Part shown: positions 38,348 to 47,086 of the stretch, piece after piece
Layout: each line of letters opens with the position of its first letter
Numbering within the stretch: position 1 is the stretch's first letter
Assembly: GCF_024054175.1 (NCBI RefSeq)
Contig: NZ_JAMXLA010000001.1
Coordinates: 2,422,571 to 2,486,570, forward strand
From: Flavobacterium sp. NRK1
GTDB taxonomy: Bacteria > Bacteroidota > Bacteroidia > Flavobacteriales > Flavobacteriaceae
DNA length: 64,000 nucleotides
Reading direction: 5' to 3'
Notes under the pieces: generated by a model
Database searches by the model: none
Told to the model about the DNA's origin: nothing
The model's input: the letters and a program-made list of their open reading frames with translations, nothing else
Position numbers and translations under genes: made by a program

Positions 38348-38510
38348 TAAAAAGAAAAGACCTTATAACTTGATGATGAACAATATCTTTATCATTTTTT
38401 CGCAAAGTACAGTTTTTAACGTAGTATAATTCATTTATAATTAAAGGGTTTGTTGTAAATATACTTAAATACAGAAAATAAATTTTAAATAGTACGTAAT
38501 AATTTTTTAT

Positions 38511-38534
38511 TAAATGATTATTCATTTAGTTTTG
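38511..38534 (+). promoter_or_regulatory. TetR promoter with overlapping palindromic operator
   Basis: TAAATGA-TTAT-TCATTTA (38511-38528) is a perfect inverted repeat with 7-bp arms. It overlaps a TAGTTTTG -7 box (38527-38534) that lies just before the TetR ATG at 38547. This placement is typical of autorepression by a TetR dimer. Confidence 0.6.
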
Positions 38535-38546
38535 CATAACTATACT

Positions 38547-39158
38547 ATGCGAACAAGAAATATTATTAAAGAAGAATTGGTCAAGCAAAAGGCCATTGAA
38601 ATCATCGTGAAATATGGTTTGGAGGGCTTTACCATTAATAAATTAGCAAAAGCCTGCGGTATATCTGTAGGTACGCCCTATGTCTATTATAAAGATAAAG
38701 ATGAATTGATTTTAAAAATAGTGCTGGAAGAAGGTGCCAAAATGGAAGAAGCAATGAATAAAAATTTTGATCCACAAACCGGCTTTGAAGATGGTTTAAG
38801 GATGCAATGGCGTAACCGGATTGATTATATGATACAATATCCTTTGTTGGGGCAGTTTTTTGACCAAATAAGTTCTTCGTCCTACCATCAGCAATTTCTT
38901 GAAATGTTTACTAATGGCTCAGCAGGATTTTTGGCAAACTTTAAAGAAAATATGGGACGGTTTATAGATATTAATGTGAAACGTGGCGAGATGGATGATC
39001 TGCCTATTGAGGTATATTGGTCTCTCGCATTTGGTCCACTATATACATTAATGCGCTTTCACCAGCAACGCCGGAGTATAACGGGTACACCTTTTGAAAT
39101 CAGTGAAGAATTAATATGGTTGGCGTTTGATCGTGTTGTAAAATCATTAAAAAATTAG
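38547..39158 (+). CDS. TetR/AcrR-family transcriptional regulator
   Basis: A 203-residue regulator from ATG 38547 (MRTRNIIKEELVKQKAIEII). The N-terminal helix-turn-helix is FTINKLAKACGISVGTPYVYYKDKDEL, and the all-helical C-terminus binds an unknown ligand. An upstream in-frame ATG at 38514 would put the start inside the palindrome and promoter, so I prefer 38547. It is followed after 22 nt by the esterase-like gene, which may be its target. The perfect inverted repeat before the gene is a probable self-operator. Confidence 0.87.
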   Translation: MRTRNIIKEELVKQKAIEIIVKYGLEGFTINKLAKACGISVGTPYVYYKDKDELILKIVLEEGAKMEEAMNKNFDPQTGFEDGLRMQWRNRIDYMIQYPLLGQFFDQISSSSYHQQFLEMFTNGSAGFLANFKENMGRFIDINVKRGEMDDLPIEVYWSLAFGPLYTLMRFHQQRRSITGTPFEISEELIWLAFDRVVKSLKN

Positions 39159-39180
39159 CTGTATAAATTATAAAAAATAG

Positions 39181-40038
39181 ATGATAAATTCCTTTTTGAT
39201 GGTTGGCCAGTCTAACATGGCAGGCCGTGGGTATGTTGAGGATGTTAAACAAATTTATGATGAGCAGATAAAAATGCTGATAAACTGCCGTTGGCAAACG
39301 ATGACAGAACCCATAAATTTTGATCGTCCAACTGCAGGTATCGGGCTGGCGGCGTCTTTTGCCGGTGCTTGGAGGTTACAAAACAGGCAGGGGCAAATAG
39401 GCCTCATACCCTGTGCTGATGGCGGTTCCTCTATTGACGACTGGAATGTTGATGGTGAACTTTTTGAAAATGCTGTATTCAGGGCAAATGCAGCTCTTAA
39501 GCTTAGCAAGTTAAGGGGAATCTTATGGCACCAGGGCGAAAATGATAGTTTTGGCGGTCGCTCCGCTGCATATTACAATAAACTGGATGTTATAGTTGAC
39601 GCATTCCGCCGAGAACTCGATGTCCCTGATATTCCTTTTATAGCAGGTGGTTTAGGTGACTTTTTAAGCAGTGGACGATATGGTAACTATTTTACAGAAT
39701 ATAAAAATGTTAATCAGGCAATTGAAAAATTTGCTGAAACCAGGCCAAACTGTTATTTTGTAACGGCAAAAGGACTAACCGCTAATGACGATGGCCTTCA
39801 CTTTGATGCCATATCGCAACGAAAATTCGGAATCAGATATTTTGAAGCATTCTTTAAAAAGGAAAGTGTTTTGGCACCACCAAAAAACGAAAATGAGTTG
39901 ATACATTTAATTCAGGACAGGCCACTTACACCAACCGAAAAGATAGCTTTGTTAGAGATAAGCTTTGCAAAGGGTAAAATTGCATTAAATGATCTTGAGC
40001 AACAAATATCTTTAATCAATTTAAATATAAAACCTTAA
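39181..40038 (+). CDS. Sialate-O-acetylesterase-like SGNH hydrolase
   Basis: A 285-residue SASA-type (CE6-like) hydrolase. The block GQSNMAG (9-15) carries the nucleophile Ser11, LWHQGEND is at 115-122, and NDDGLHFDA holds the catalytic Asp/His. It removes O-acetyl groups from sugars. It has no signal peptide, so it appears to be cytoplasmic, unlike most secreted carbohydrate esterases. The last 45 residues (LTPTEKIALLEISFAKGKIAL...) are a helical extension. It probably forms an operon with the upstream TetR regulator. Confidence 0.82.
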   Translation: MINSFLMVGQSNMAGRGYVEDVKQIYDEQIKMLINCRWQTMTEPINFDRPTAGIGLAASFAGAWRLQNRQGQIGLIPCADGGSSIDDWNVDGELFENAVFRANAALKLSKLRGILWHQGENDSFGGRSAAYYNKLDVIVDAFRRELDVPDIPFIAGGLGDFLSSGRYGNYFTEYKNVNQAIEKFAETRPNCYFVTAKGLTANDDGLHFDAISQRKFGIRYFEAFFKKESVLAPPKNENELIHLIQDRPLTPTEKIALLEISFAKGKIALNDLEQQISLINLNIKP

Positions 40039-40135
40039 ACTATTCTGACAACTCCATAAGTCTTATTTGAAAAAAATCATTAATTATGTAGTAATAATTG
40101 AAGAGGAAATTATTAGAACAGTATACTTGAAGCAA

Positions 40136-40780
40136 TTACCATAAGTTCCAATTGCTTTTAAATTCATAAGGATACTCTATCTCGTTTAGATCCTTTTCTA
40201 ATTGTTTCCAATCATTAAGGTTATTGTTAATTGCTAATACTATATCTTTCGTGATTTTCTCGCCATTATATATTTTGGTGATTATTTCCAACGGAATAGT
40301 TGTATCAAAATATTCTTTGATATGATCGTAGTATGTTTTCGGATCTGCATTAAGTATAGTTAGCATTTTATCTGAATTATCATCAAAATTGTTTAAAATT
40401 CCTGTTTTCCATTGTTCTTTGTCATAGTAAGTTGTCCAAATACAAAATGTGGTTCCAATTGAATTTACTGGTTCACCAAACATAAATTCATTGAATATAG
40501 AATTTAAATTAGTTGTAATCTTAATTTTATCCTTTAATTCAAATTCATGTGCAAACCCGTTAATAACACATCCGTTTTCGAGAAATAGAATCTGCATTTC
40601 ATCACCTAACCCATTTCTCATTTGAAAACAATGCTCTCCAACATCCCATTTTGCATTGTACGAATAATACCTAAATTCCCATTTTTGAGATAAAATTGCA
40701 TCGAGGACAGATATTGCCTTGCAAATATTTTGTAGGTTGTAAATGTCAGGAAGTAAATTGGGGTTTTTAGTAGATGCCAT
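40136..40780 (-). CDS. Hypothetical cytoplasmic protein
   Basis: A 214-residue acidic protein without signal peptide or membrane span. It is rich in aromatic residues (WEFRYYSYNAKWDVGEH near 33-49, CIWTTYYDKEQW near 110). The composition and size resemble immunity-type or SMI1/barrel proteins, but I recognise no specific family. Its codon and base composition is AT-rich, unlike the GC-rich genes that follow. It is isolated: an esterase gene converges from the left and 435 bp without a clear gene lie upstream. Confidence 0.65.
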   Translation of the reverse strand: MASTKNPNLLPDIYNLQNICKAISVLDAILSQKWEFRYYSYNAKWDVGEHCFQMRNGLGDEMQILFLENGCVINGFAHEFELKDKIKITTNLNSIFNEFMFGEPVNSIGTTFCIWTTYYDKEQWKTGILNNFDDNSDKMLTILNADPKTYYDHIKEYFDTTIPLEIITKIYNGEKITKDIVLAINNNLNDWKQLEKDLNEIEYPYEFKSNWNLW

Positions 40781-41215
40781 GTTTAATCAGTTTCTCAGCA
40801 ATCATATAACAAACTTTGGTTACTGTATATTTTCTATTTAATCAAGCACAAGTTTTACAATAGTACAACAAAAAATAGAATGCTGCGATGTGCTTTAAAA
40901 AATGATGTCTGTCGAGATATTAGGTACCAGTAAAGATTGCCGTAATCAAATATCAGGCATGGCAAGTAATCCGGAGAATGCTCTACAAGAAAGCCCAAGC
41001 GTAGTAGCTAAGGGCTTTTTTAATAGATTTTATGCTGAATATGACAGTTTATTATATTCTCATTCAGCACATTTAGAGAATTATATGAGGCTATCTACAA
41101 TATCTCCCAGTATATAAATGTGTGTGTTTTGATTGTTAATGCAATATTTTATTCGCCTGTAAAGGTTTGCGCGGGAAGCACTTAAAAGGCTGCTATGGGC
41201 AGCCTTTTCATTTTT
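40781..41215. other. Intergenic stretch with two terminator-like hairpins
   Basis: About 435 bp with no supported gene. AAAGCCC (40990-40996) and GGGCTTT (41012-41018) with a following T-run form one plus-strand hairpin. AAAAGGCTGC / GCAGCCTTTT (41184-41208) with a T-rich tail forms a second. Both are oriented for a plus-strand transcript although no plus-strand gene remains here, which suggests that a gene was lost. Confidence 0.5.
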
Positions 41216-41557
41216 TCATTCAGGACTCATAAACGCATAATAATGTTTGGCTTTACCATTTTCAAGGATAAAGAAATCCATGCTCTTCAGTGTCCCTTCG
41301 CTTGTAATGATCTGGCCAAATAACCTGGCACTGTCCTGAAGGTCTTCAATATCATCGGTAGATGAAAAGAAAAATTTGGGGTCGGCCTGCAGCTTCTGTA
41401 TGAAATCGGAAATTTCCGTTGTACCGTTAAGTATAAAGTTTTTATCATACATTTTGATGTCGTCTGCATAAATGCTCTTTAAAAGTTCGTCGCGTTTTAC
41501 ACGGTCTTTTTCGTTCCATGCTGCTAAATGCGCCTGTTGTAGTTTTTTGAGTTCCAT
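41216..41557 (-). CDS. NTF2/SnoaL-like small protein
   Basis: A 113-residue single-domain protein with the cone-shaped NTF2-like pattern: an N-terminal helix (LQQAHLAAWNEKDRVKRDELLKSI), YADDIKMYDKNF and the C-terminal beta strands TSEGTLKSMDFFILENGK. NTF2-like proteins include isomerases, cyclases and small-molecule binders; no catalytic pair can be assigned. It lies 55 nt downstream of the OsmC-FeS gene on the same strand and probably shares its transcript and promoter at about 42353. Confidence 0.78.
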   Translation of the reverse strand: MELKKLQQAHLAAWNEKDRVKRDELLKSIYADDIKMYDKNFILNGTTEISDFIQKLQADPKFFFSSTDDIEDLQDSARLFGQIITSEGTLKSMDFFILENGKAKHYYAFMSPE

Positions 41558-41612
41558 AATATTATTTATTAAATTGGTTTTAAGTAGCGTATGACCCGAT
41601 TGTTGCGGCTCA

Positions 41613-42254
41613 TCATCTTTGCTTCACAACAGTAAGTGCGCCGGTCGGACAGCGGAGCACCTGTTCCGATATCCGATCGGCCGATGCGCCGTCAACATTT
41701 ATCCATGGGTTTTCGCCAAGTCTGAAAACTCCAGGCAGCTGGCTTACGCAACGGCCTGAATGCTTGCAAAGAGACGGTTTCCATGTAATGGCTATATTCT
41801 GGTTGGCGTAGTGTCTGCCTTCAGTTTCCGGTTCATCCTGATAAATAAAAGTACGTACTAAGGTATTGCCTTTCAGGATCTTTGATACCGGACAATTTTC
41901 AGCCACCTCCAGCAGCTGGTTGTGCTGTTCCTGCTCCAGGCTGGCATCAGGAAAGGACAGGTCGCAGTCTATTGTAGTGGTAATTGTATCCTCTTTACGT
42001 ACCTGAAAGAGATTGGCCTTCGCCCGGATAGTGGGCACGTCCCAGCCTTGTTTATCGATGAACTGGCGAAGTGTCACTATCTTACAGGAAGCCAGCGACG
42101 AAAGTAACAGGCTATAAGGGTCCGGCCCGGTGTCCCTGCCACCGATCGAAGCCGGCTCGTCTGTGACGAAAGATCCATTGCGCCATTCGACATGGCATTG
42201 GTATTTTTCACGCCCGATTGTACTGACTACGGGCTGTTGCATTATATATCGCAT
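41613..42254 (-). CDS. OsmC domain fused to a mono-cluster [4Fe-4S]-binding domain
   Basis: A 213-residue two-domain protein. Residues 1-135 are an OsmC/Ohr peroxiredoxin-like domain with the redox cysteines C57 (LASCKIV) and C121 (ENCPVSK). Residues 145-213 are a divergent Fer4_19-type cluster domain with Cys163, Cys169 and Cys202 (CKHSGRC, RCPTGAL). OsmC proteins reduce organic peroxides with thiols; the cluster could supply electrons (inference). ATG 42254 is used; ATG 42242 (MQQPVV) is also possible. It is first in a two-gene operon with the NTF2-like protein and has the shared TATCATCGTCG promoter element. Confidence 0.85.
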   Translation of the reverse strand: MRYIMQQPVVSTIGREKYQCHVEWRNGSFVTDEPASIGGRDTGPDPYSLLLSSLASCKIVTLRQFIDKQGWDVPTIRAKANLFQVRKEDTITTTIDCDLSFPDASLEQEQHNQLLEVAENCPVSKILKGNTLVRTFIYQDEPETEGRHYANQNIAITWKPSLCKHSGRCVSQLPGVFRLGENPWINVDGASADRISEQVLRCPTGALTVVKQR

Positions 42255-42352
42255 ACGTTGGATTTAGTTTAACCGGATAGCTCCCCGGAAAAATGTTCGC
42301 CAGTCCTAATGGAAGAAGCCGGCGAAATCATTTAGGAGGCACTACCCCACAG

Positions 42353-42396
42353 CAAAAATCACTATTACAGGCATATTTCGACGATGATATTTAATA
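42353..42396 (-). promoter_or_regulatory. OsmC promoter with TATCATCGTCG box
   Basis: On the minus strand TATTAAATATCATCGTCG (42379-42396) is followed by GTGATTTTTG (G of the -7 box at 42353). From the A of ATCG to the final G of the -7 box is 32 nt, the same as in the promoter at 43205-43248. The rest of 42255-42558, about 300 bp, shows no gene. Confidence 0.6.
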
Positions 42397-42558
42397 AAAA
42401 ATCATGTCGATATATATCAATGATTTACGGTAGCGTAGCGTGTACGAGAAAGTGTTTCAGGCTATTGGTAGTTTTTTTCTGTTTAATTCAAAATTATCAT
42501 AACAATGCGTCGGTATCGCAACTAATAAAAATTGTCTTAATTTTACCTACGCAAATTA

Positions 42559-43146
42559 ATGATTATGTACAATAACCTTTTTAATTACATATCGCGTTAC
42601 ACGAATACCGAACTTACTGCCCAGGAAGAGGATCTTATAAAAAAAGCCTTCGCCCCTAAAAGACTAAGAAAAAAGCAATTTTTTTTACAGGAGGGCGATG
42701 TGTGCCGTTATACGGGCTTTATCATTAAAGGTGCGATGCGCCAGTGTTGTTTTGACACCAAGGGAGTAGAGCAGACTGTTAATTTTTTCGTAGAGGATTA
42801 TTGGGCCGATGAACGTGAAAGTTTTACATTTATGACACCATCAAAATACAGTATTCAGGCCTGGGAAGACACTCACCTTCTCATTATTACCAGGGAGGGT
42901 ATGTTGGAGCTGGCAACAAAGGTTCCGAGCCTTTTGGAGATGCTGCGCACTATGGATGACCGGCATGCCATCGCAAACCAGAAAAGGGTAAGTATGTCTA
43001 TTGGCTGCACGGCAGAGAAACGTTATGAAGATTTTGCTGCCAGCTACCCGCAATTTATCAACAGGTTTCCACTGCATCAGATCGCTTCTTTTTTGGGGAT
43101 CACGAAAGAAACACTGAGCAGGGTCAGAAAACAATCATTGCGGTAG
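42559..43146 (+). CDS. Crp/Fnr-family transcriptional regulator
   Basis: A 195-residue regulator: an N-terminal cyclic-nucleotide-binding beta-roll (FLQEGDVCRYTGFIIKGAMRQCC near 38-60) and a C-terminal winged helix (LHQIASFLGITKETLSRVRKQS). There is no Fnr-type cysteine cluster, so a small ligand rather than an FeS cluster is the likely signal. ATG 42565 is an alternative start. It is divergent from the OsmC operon and ends in a strong terminator. It is one of four Crp/Fnr genes in 15 kb. Confidence 0.88.
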   Translation: MIMYNNLFNYISRYTNTELTAQEEDLIKKAFAPKRLRKKQFFLQEGDVCRYTGFIIKGAMRQCCFDTKGVEQTVNFFVEDYWADERESFTFMTPSKYSIQAWEDTHLLIITREGMLELATKVPSLLEMLRTMDDRHAIANQKRVSMSIGCTAEKRYEDFAASYPQFINRFPLHQIASFLGITKETLSRVRKQSLR

Positions 43147-43173
43147 TCCAAAGGTTTTTACTGTCTATACTTT

Positions 43174-43206
43174 AAAACCGTTGATAAAAATCAACGGTTT
43201 TTTTTA
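43174..43206 (+). terminator. Terminator of the Crp/Fnr gene, with an Fnr-box-like stem
   Basis: AAAACCGTTGAT (43174-43185) pairs with ATCAACGGTTTT (43190-43201) around AAAA and is followed by a T-run. The stem contains TTGATaaaaATCAA (43181-43194), which is identical to the classical Fnr consensus. It ends the Crp/Fnr gene and lies upstream of the amidohydrolase promoter. Confidence 0.85.
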
Positions 43207-43248
43207 TTAATTGTCATCGTCGCATTTGTTGCACAGGTTGCAATTTTG
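43205..43248 (+). promoter_or_regulatory. Amidohydrolase promoter with TGTCATCGTCG box
   Basis: TATTAATTGTCATCGTCG (43205-43222) stands upstream of a CAATTTTG -7 box (43241-43248). ATCG to the -7 G is 32 nt. The box matches the minus-strand OsmC promoter in 15 of 18 positions. Confidence 0.6.
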
Positions 43249-43318
43249 CATACCACGGTACCGTGGGCTACCATGCACTGGGGTGTATTGATAGTTATTA
43301 ACCTTTAAGCAAACCTTT

Positions 43319-45142
43319 ATGAAAAAAAGAATTACATTACTTGGCCTGATGCTGTTTTCTATAGGCCTCCATGCCCAGTCGGGCGGCACGTATGCCGGAG
43401 CAGACATGATCGTATTCCATGCCAAAATAACCACGCAGGCGGCGGCGCAGCCCCATGCTACTGCACTGGCGGTAAAGGGAGGCAGGATATATGCAGTAGG
43501 CAACGATGCCGAAATCCTCACCATGAAAGATTCTCACACCAGGGTAATCGACGCGAAGGGAAGCAGGATGATCCCCGGTATTGAGGATTCCCATATCCAT
43601 CCCCTGAACGAAAGGAATTTTACCCATAAGGTGCGATGGGACGGCGTGCCTACGCTTAAGTGTGCACTCGAAATGCTCAAAGAACAGGCAGAAAGGACTC
43701 CTGAAGGGCAATGGGTAAGAGTAACCGGAGGTTGGTCACCATATCAGTTTGCCGAAAACAGGATGCCTACCCCTGAGGAATTAAGCAAAGCGGTACCCAA
43801 CAGGCCGCTCTTAATCCATTATGCCTATAATTGGGGTTTTCTCAATAAAATCGCAATGAAAGAACTGGGTGTCGGAACAGCCAAGTTCCAAATGCCTGAA
43901 GGAACAAAACTCCACAAAGACAAAAAAGGGAATTATACAGGGGTAATTACAGGGAACACCTTTATGTTTATTGCCCTGGAAGGTATGACACCCGGTCCTA
44001 AACCCGAAGAGGAAGTGAGCTCGCTGCAATCTGTCATCTATTACCTTAACAGATTTGGTATAACTTCGACGATTGAGTGTGCTGCCATTATCGGTTATCC
44101 GGAGGGACATGCGCCATTACGCACCCTTATTGAGGAAAATAGGCTCAATGTTCGTTTCCCGTTTGTTGACCTTGGCCTGGATATGAATCCGAACAGCAAC
44201 TGGGTCGATAATGAAATTACACGTGTCACTAAAACCGCACCGATAAGCCCGGGGCAGAACCTGCACCCCACAATGGAACACGGTCATGAATATGAGGGTA
44301 CGGGCGAACTGTTAAGGGCTGAGCTTCACGACCATGAAAATTTTGATGAACCGGCTATTATCATTCCAAAGGAAGTGATGATGAAATATGCACAGGAAGA
44401 TCTTCGCAAACTCATTGAGAAAAGAATTCCTTTCCGAATGCACGTTACCTATAATGAAAATATAACGACTTTTCTTGACGCACTTGAACAAGTTAATCTT
44501 ACAACCCCTCTTGACGGGATGCGTTGGAGCTTGGAACATGCCGAAACAATCTCTCCGGAAAACATTGAGAGAGTAAAAAGGCTTGGCGGCGGCATTGCCC
44601 TGGATACCAAGATGGCTTTTCACGGAGATGCATTTGCTAAGACACACGGCAGAGAAAAGGCGCTTTACACACCAATGCTCCGTACCCTTGTAAATAGTGG
44701 TGTACCCTTGTCTATGAGTTCAGACGGATTCCGTGTTTCACCTGCCAATCCGTGGATAGGACTTAGCTGGATGATAACAGGGAAATCGGTATCGGGTTCT
44801 GTTATCTTAGCGGAAGATAACCGTCTGACCCGGGAAGAAGCTTTAAAATTATATACCACTGGCGCAGCATGGTTTGAAAGCCAGGAGCACGATAAGGGAA
44901 GGATAGCGCCCGGAAACCTGGCTGATTTCACCCTGTTAAGCGCTGACTATTTTGAGATACCTTCCGATGAGATAAAAAATATCACTTCCGTACTGACTGT
45001 AGTAGGCGGAAGGGTAGTATACGGTTCTGGTAATTACAGCAGTCTGTCTCCACAATTGCCTGAAATATTACCGTATTGGTCGCCGATTAAGTATTTCGGA
45101 GGTTATTTCGGAGAAAATCCGAGTACTGTTAACGCACGCTAA
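43319..45142 (+). CDS. Exported amidohydrolase, YtcJ-like (second paralogue)
   Basis: A 607-residue paralogue of the hydrolase at 27382, with a signal peptide (1-20), the HxH motif SHIH (91-94) and the same VRWDG, KEQAERTPEGQWVR and GGWSPYQF segments. The C-terminal half has the DGFRVSPANPWIG active-site loop. Despite the resemblance, its codons are more GC-rich than the first copy, so it probably came by transfer rather than by local duplication. It ends 5 nt before the GMC oxidoreductase, forming a two-gene operon. The substrate is unknown. Confidence 0.87.
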   Translation: MKKRITLLGLMLFSIGLHAQSGGTYAGADMIVFHAKITTQAAAQPHATALAVKGGRIYAVGNDAEILTMKDSHTRVIDAKGSRMIPGIEDSHIHPLNERNFTHKVRWDGVPTLKCALEMLKEQAERTPEGQWVRVTGGWSPYQFAENRMPTPEELSKAVPNRPLLIHYAYNWGFLNKIAMKELGVGTAKFQMPEGTKLHKDKKGNYTGVITGNTFMFIALEGMTPGPKPEEEVSSLQSVIYYLNRFGITSTIECAAIIGYPEGHAPLRTLIEENRLNVRFPFVDLGLDMNPNSNWVDNEITRVTKTAPISPGQNLHPTMEHGHEYEGTGELLRAELHDHENFDEPAIIIPKEVMMKYAQEDLRKLIEKRIPFRMHVTYNENITTFLDALEQVNLTTPLDGMRWSLEHAETISPENIERVKRLGGGIALDTKMAFHGDAFAKTHGREKALYTPMLRTLVNSGVPLSMSSDGFRVSPANPWIGLSWMITGKSVSGSVILAEDNRLTREEALKLYTTGAAWFESQEHDKGRIAPGNLADFTLLSADYFEIPSDEIKNITSVLTVVGGRVVYGSGNYSSLSPQLPEILPYWSPIKYFGGYFGENPSTVNAR

Positions 45143-45147
45143 ACAAC

Positions 45148-46692
45148 ATGACAGATACCAATAAAACAAGCGGAAATTTTGATTTTATAGTTGTAGGCGG
45201 CGGCTCGGCAGGAGCGGTAATGGCTGCCAGATTAAGCGAAAGCGGAACAAAGAATGTTTTGCTAATTGAGGCCGGCAAGCGTTATGAGGCCTGGGATTAT
45301 CCCCTTCATATAGCAAGTGCCGATAAGCCGGGCGGCGATACGGCCCATAACTGGGGGTACTGTTCCCAGCCAAATGCGGGATATAAAATGATGGAGCTTC
45401 CACGAGGCAAAGTGCTGGGCGGAAGTTCAGCAATTAATGGTGCTGTAGCTTTAAGAGCAAGGTCGGAAGACTTAAAAAAATGGGATCTTCCGGGTTGGTC
45501 CTATTCAGATATGCTTCCCTATTATAAAAAATTAGAAACGAGTGATTCGGGGAACGAGGAGCATAGGGGATTTAAAGGCCCGATCCCTACACGACAGCTT
45601 CTTAGAAGCGACCTGACAGCCATGCAAAATGCTTTTGTTGATTCTGCACTTTCGATAGGTTATAAAGCAGTAGATGATTTTGATGGACCGGAGGCGAATG
45701 GCGTTGGCCCATACAGGATGAATGTTGTTAACGGGGTTCGCGTAAATACAGGCATGGCGTATCTTACCAATGAAGTGCGCAGGCGCGAAAACCTAACAAT
45801 ATTGCCATATGTTATTGTGGACCGCGTTCTTTTTGACGGCGCCAATGCGGAAGGTGTCGTCTTAGGGAATGGAAAAAAATTCAACGCGAAAGAAATTATA
45901 CTCTCAGCGGGAACTTACGGAACCGCCGCAATTTTACTCCGCTCGGGTATCGGAGCTAAAAGCGAACTGGAAAATCTTGCGATACCGGTAGTGGCTGATT
46001 TACCTGTTGGACAGCATATAAAGGATCATCCATTTTATAATGTCCCTTTTGCAGCGTACAGTGAAAATGTAACTGAAAAATCTCCCATAATAGGGACAAA
46101 GCTGTGGACATCGGCAACAGGTACTAAAGATGAGCTGGATCTGCATATTATTGCTGCCCATACTTTTCCTGACGACCAGAGCCCTACCGGATCGGGATTC
46201 GTACTGTCAGCTTCAGTTACAAAACCAATATCCAGGGGAAAGGTCTGGATCGATACAAAAGATCCGAATGCGGCTCCAAAAATTGACCTCAATTTCCTCG
46301 GCAATACAGAGGATGTAAATCGAATGGTAGAAGCGGTGAAGATAATCCGCAGGATTGCCTCTGCTGCACCCCTGTCGAATTTTATCCATTCTGAAATTGC
46401 ACCTGGTGGCACTGTTCAAAGCGATGAAATGCTTGCCGAGACCATTAAAGCAAATGTTGAAAGCTATGCGCATCCGGTAGGTAGTGCCCCTATGGGAGCT
46501 ACAGATGGCGGCCATGCTGTGGTTGACCTTCAAGGGAAGGTATACCGGGTGAATGGCCTTCGCGTTGCGGATGCTTCCATTTTTCCGGATATCATCTCGG
46601 TGGCAACCAACATAACTGTAATCGCCACAGCTGAAAAGATTGCCGATCAAATAATAACTTCTGACTTTACAAATGCCCCCACTTTTGAATAA
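45148..46692 (+). CDS. GMC-family FAD oxidoreductase
   Basis: A 514-residue FAD enzyme. The ADP-binding loop is VVGGGSAGAVMAARL (about 15-29), GKVLGGSSAINGAV is the second FAD motif (about 89-102), and the C-terminal SYAHPVGSAPMG supplies the catalytic histidine of GMC oxidoreductases. It oxidises primary alcohols (choline/glucose-type), with the acceptor unknown. It has no signal peptide, although its operon partner is exported, so the two may not act in the same compartment. A terminator follows the stop directly. Confidence 0.9.
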   Translation: MTDTNKTSGNFDFIVVGGGSAGAVMAARLSESGTKNVLLIEAGKRYEAWDYPLHIASADKPGGDTAHNWGYCSQPNAGYKMMELPRGKVLGGSSAINGAVALRARSEDLKKWDLPGWSYSDMLPYYKKLETSDSGNEEHRGFKGPIPTRQLLRSDLTAMQNAFVDSALSIGYKAVDDFDGPEANGVGPYRMNVVNGVRVNTGMAYLTNEVRRRENLTILPYVIVDRVLFDGANAEGVVLGNGKKFNAKEIILSAGTYGTAAILLRSGIGAKSELENLAIPVVADLPVGQHIKDHPFYNVPFAAYSENVTEKSPIIGTKLWTSATGTKDELDLHIIAAHTFPDDQSPTGSGFVLSASVTKPISRGKVWIDTKDPNAAPKIDLNFLGNTEDVNRMVEAVKIIRRIASAAPLSNFIHSEIAPGGTVQSDEMLAETIKANVESYAHPVGSAPMGATDGGHAVVDLQGKVYRVNGLRVADASIFPDIISVATNITVIATAEKIADQIITSDFTNAPTFE

Positions 46693-46697
46693 CCATT

Positions 46698-46730
46698 AAA
46701 AAGCTGTTGATAAATGTCAACAGCTTTTTT
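46698..46730 (+). terminator. Terminator of the amidohydrolase/GMC operon
   Basis: AAAAAGCTGTTGA (46698-46710) pairs with TCAACAGCTTTTT (46717-46729) around TAAATG, followed by T residues. The stem contains TTGATAAATGTCAA (46707-46720), an Fnr-box-like inverted repeat similar to the one in the terminator at 43174. Confidence 0.85.
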
Positions 46731-46774
46731 TATCATTTATCGTCGTTTCCCACCTTTCCATTGCAGTAGTTTTG
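46731..46774 (+). promoter_or_regulatory. Promoter with TTATCGTCG box before a decayed stretch
   Basis: TATCATTTATCGTCG (46731-46745) precedes a TAGTTTTG -7 box (46767-46774), with 35 nt from the ATCG A to the -7 G. No intact gene follows. The next 300 bp (to 47086) contain short frames (for example 46853-46984, 43 codons) that I do not recognise, and then the SnoaL-like pseudogene. Confidence 0.45.
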
Positions 46775-47086
46775 ATTGGGTTTGTTTTCTCCTGGTTCGG
46801 CCATCAGCCAAGATAATATGGATCTGGTCCAACCCGAACGGTATTATTTGAATGAACGGACTTGTAACTTTCTGCGAATTACAGAGCAGTGTGAACTATG
46901 CCCCGGTTATTGATAAGACAATTACCAAACGCTATTATACTAACATATATCTTGTCAGGATCGGTAGGGAATATTCCTTATAATAAAATCTATGCGCAGG
47001 TGTGCCCTGACCGGAAGTTAAATCAGCTATTGAGAATACTATGATTTTCACTATCTTTTAGGTGTCAATTATTTAATGGAAACATT

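Noticed and set aside
40902..41117. A 71-codon plus-strand frame
   Set aside because: It spans a terminator-like hairpin and has no protein-like pattern or ribosome site.
42384..42575. A 63-codon frame before the Crp/Fnr gene
   Set aside because: It overlaps the promoter area and the next start, and is not protein-like.
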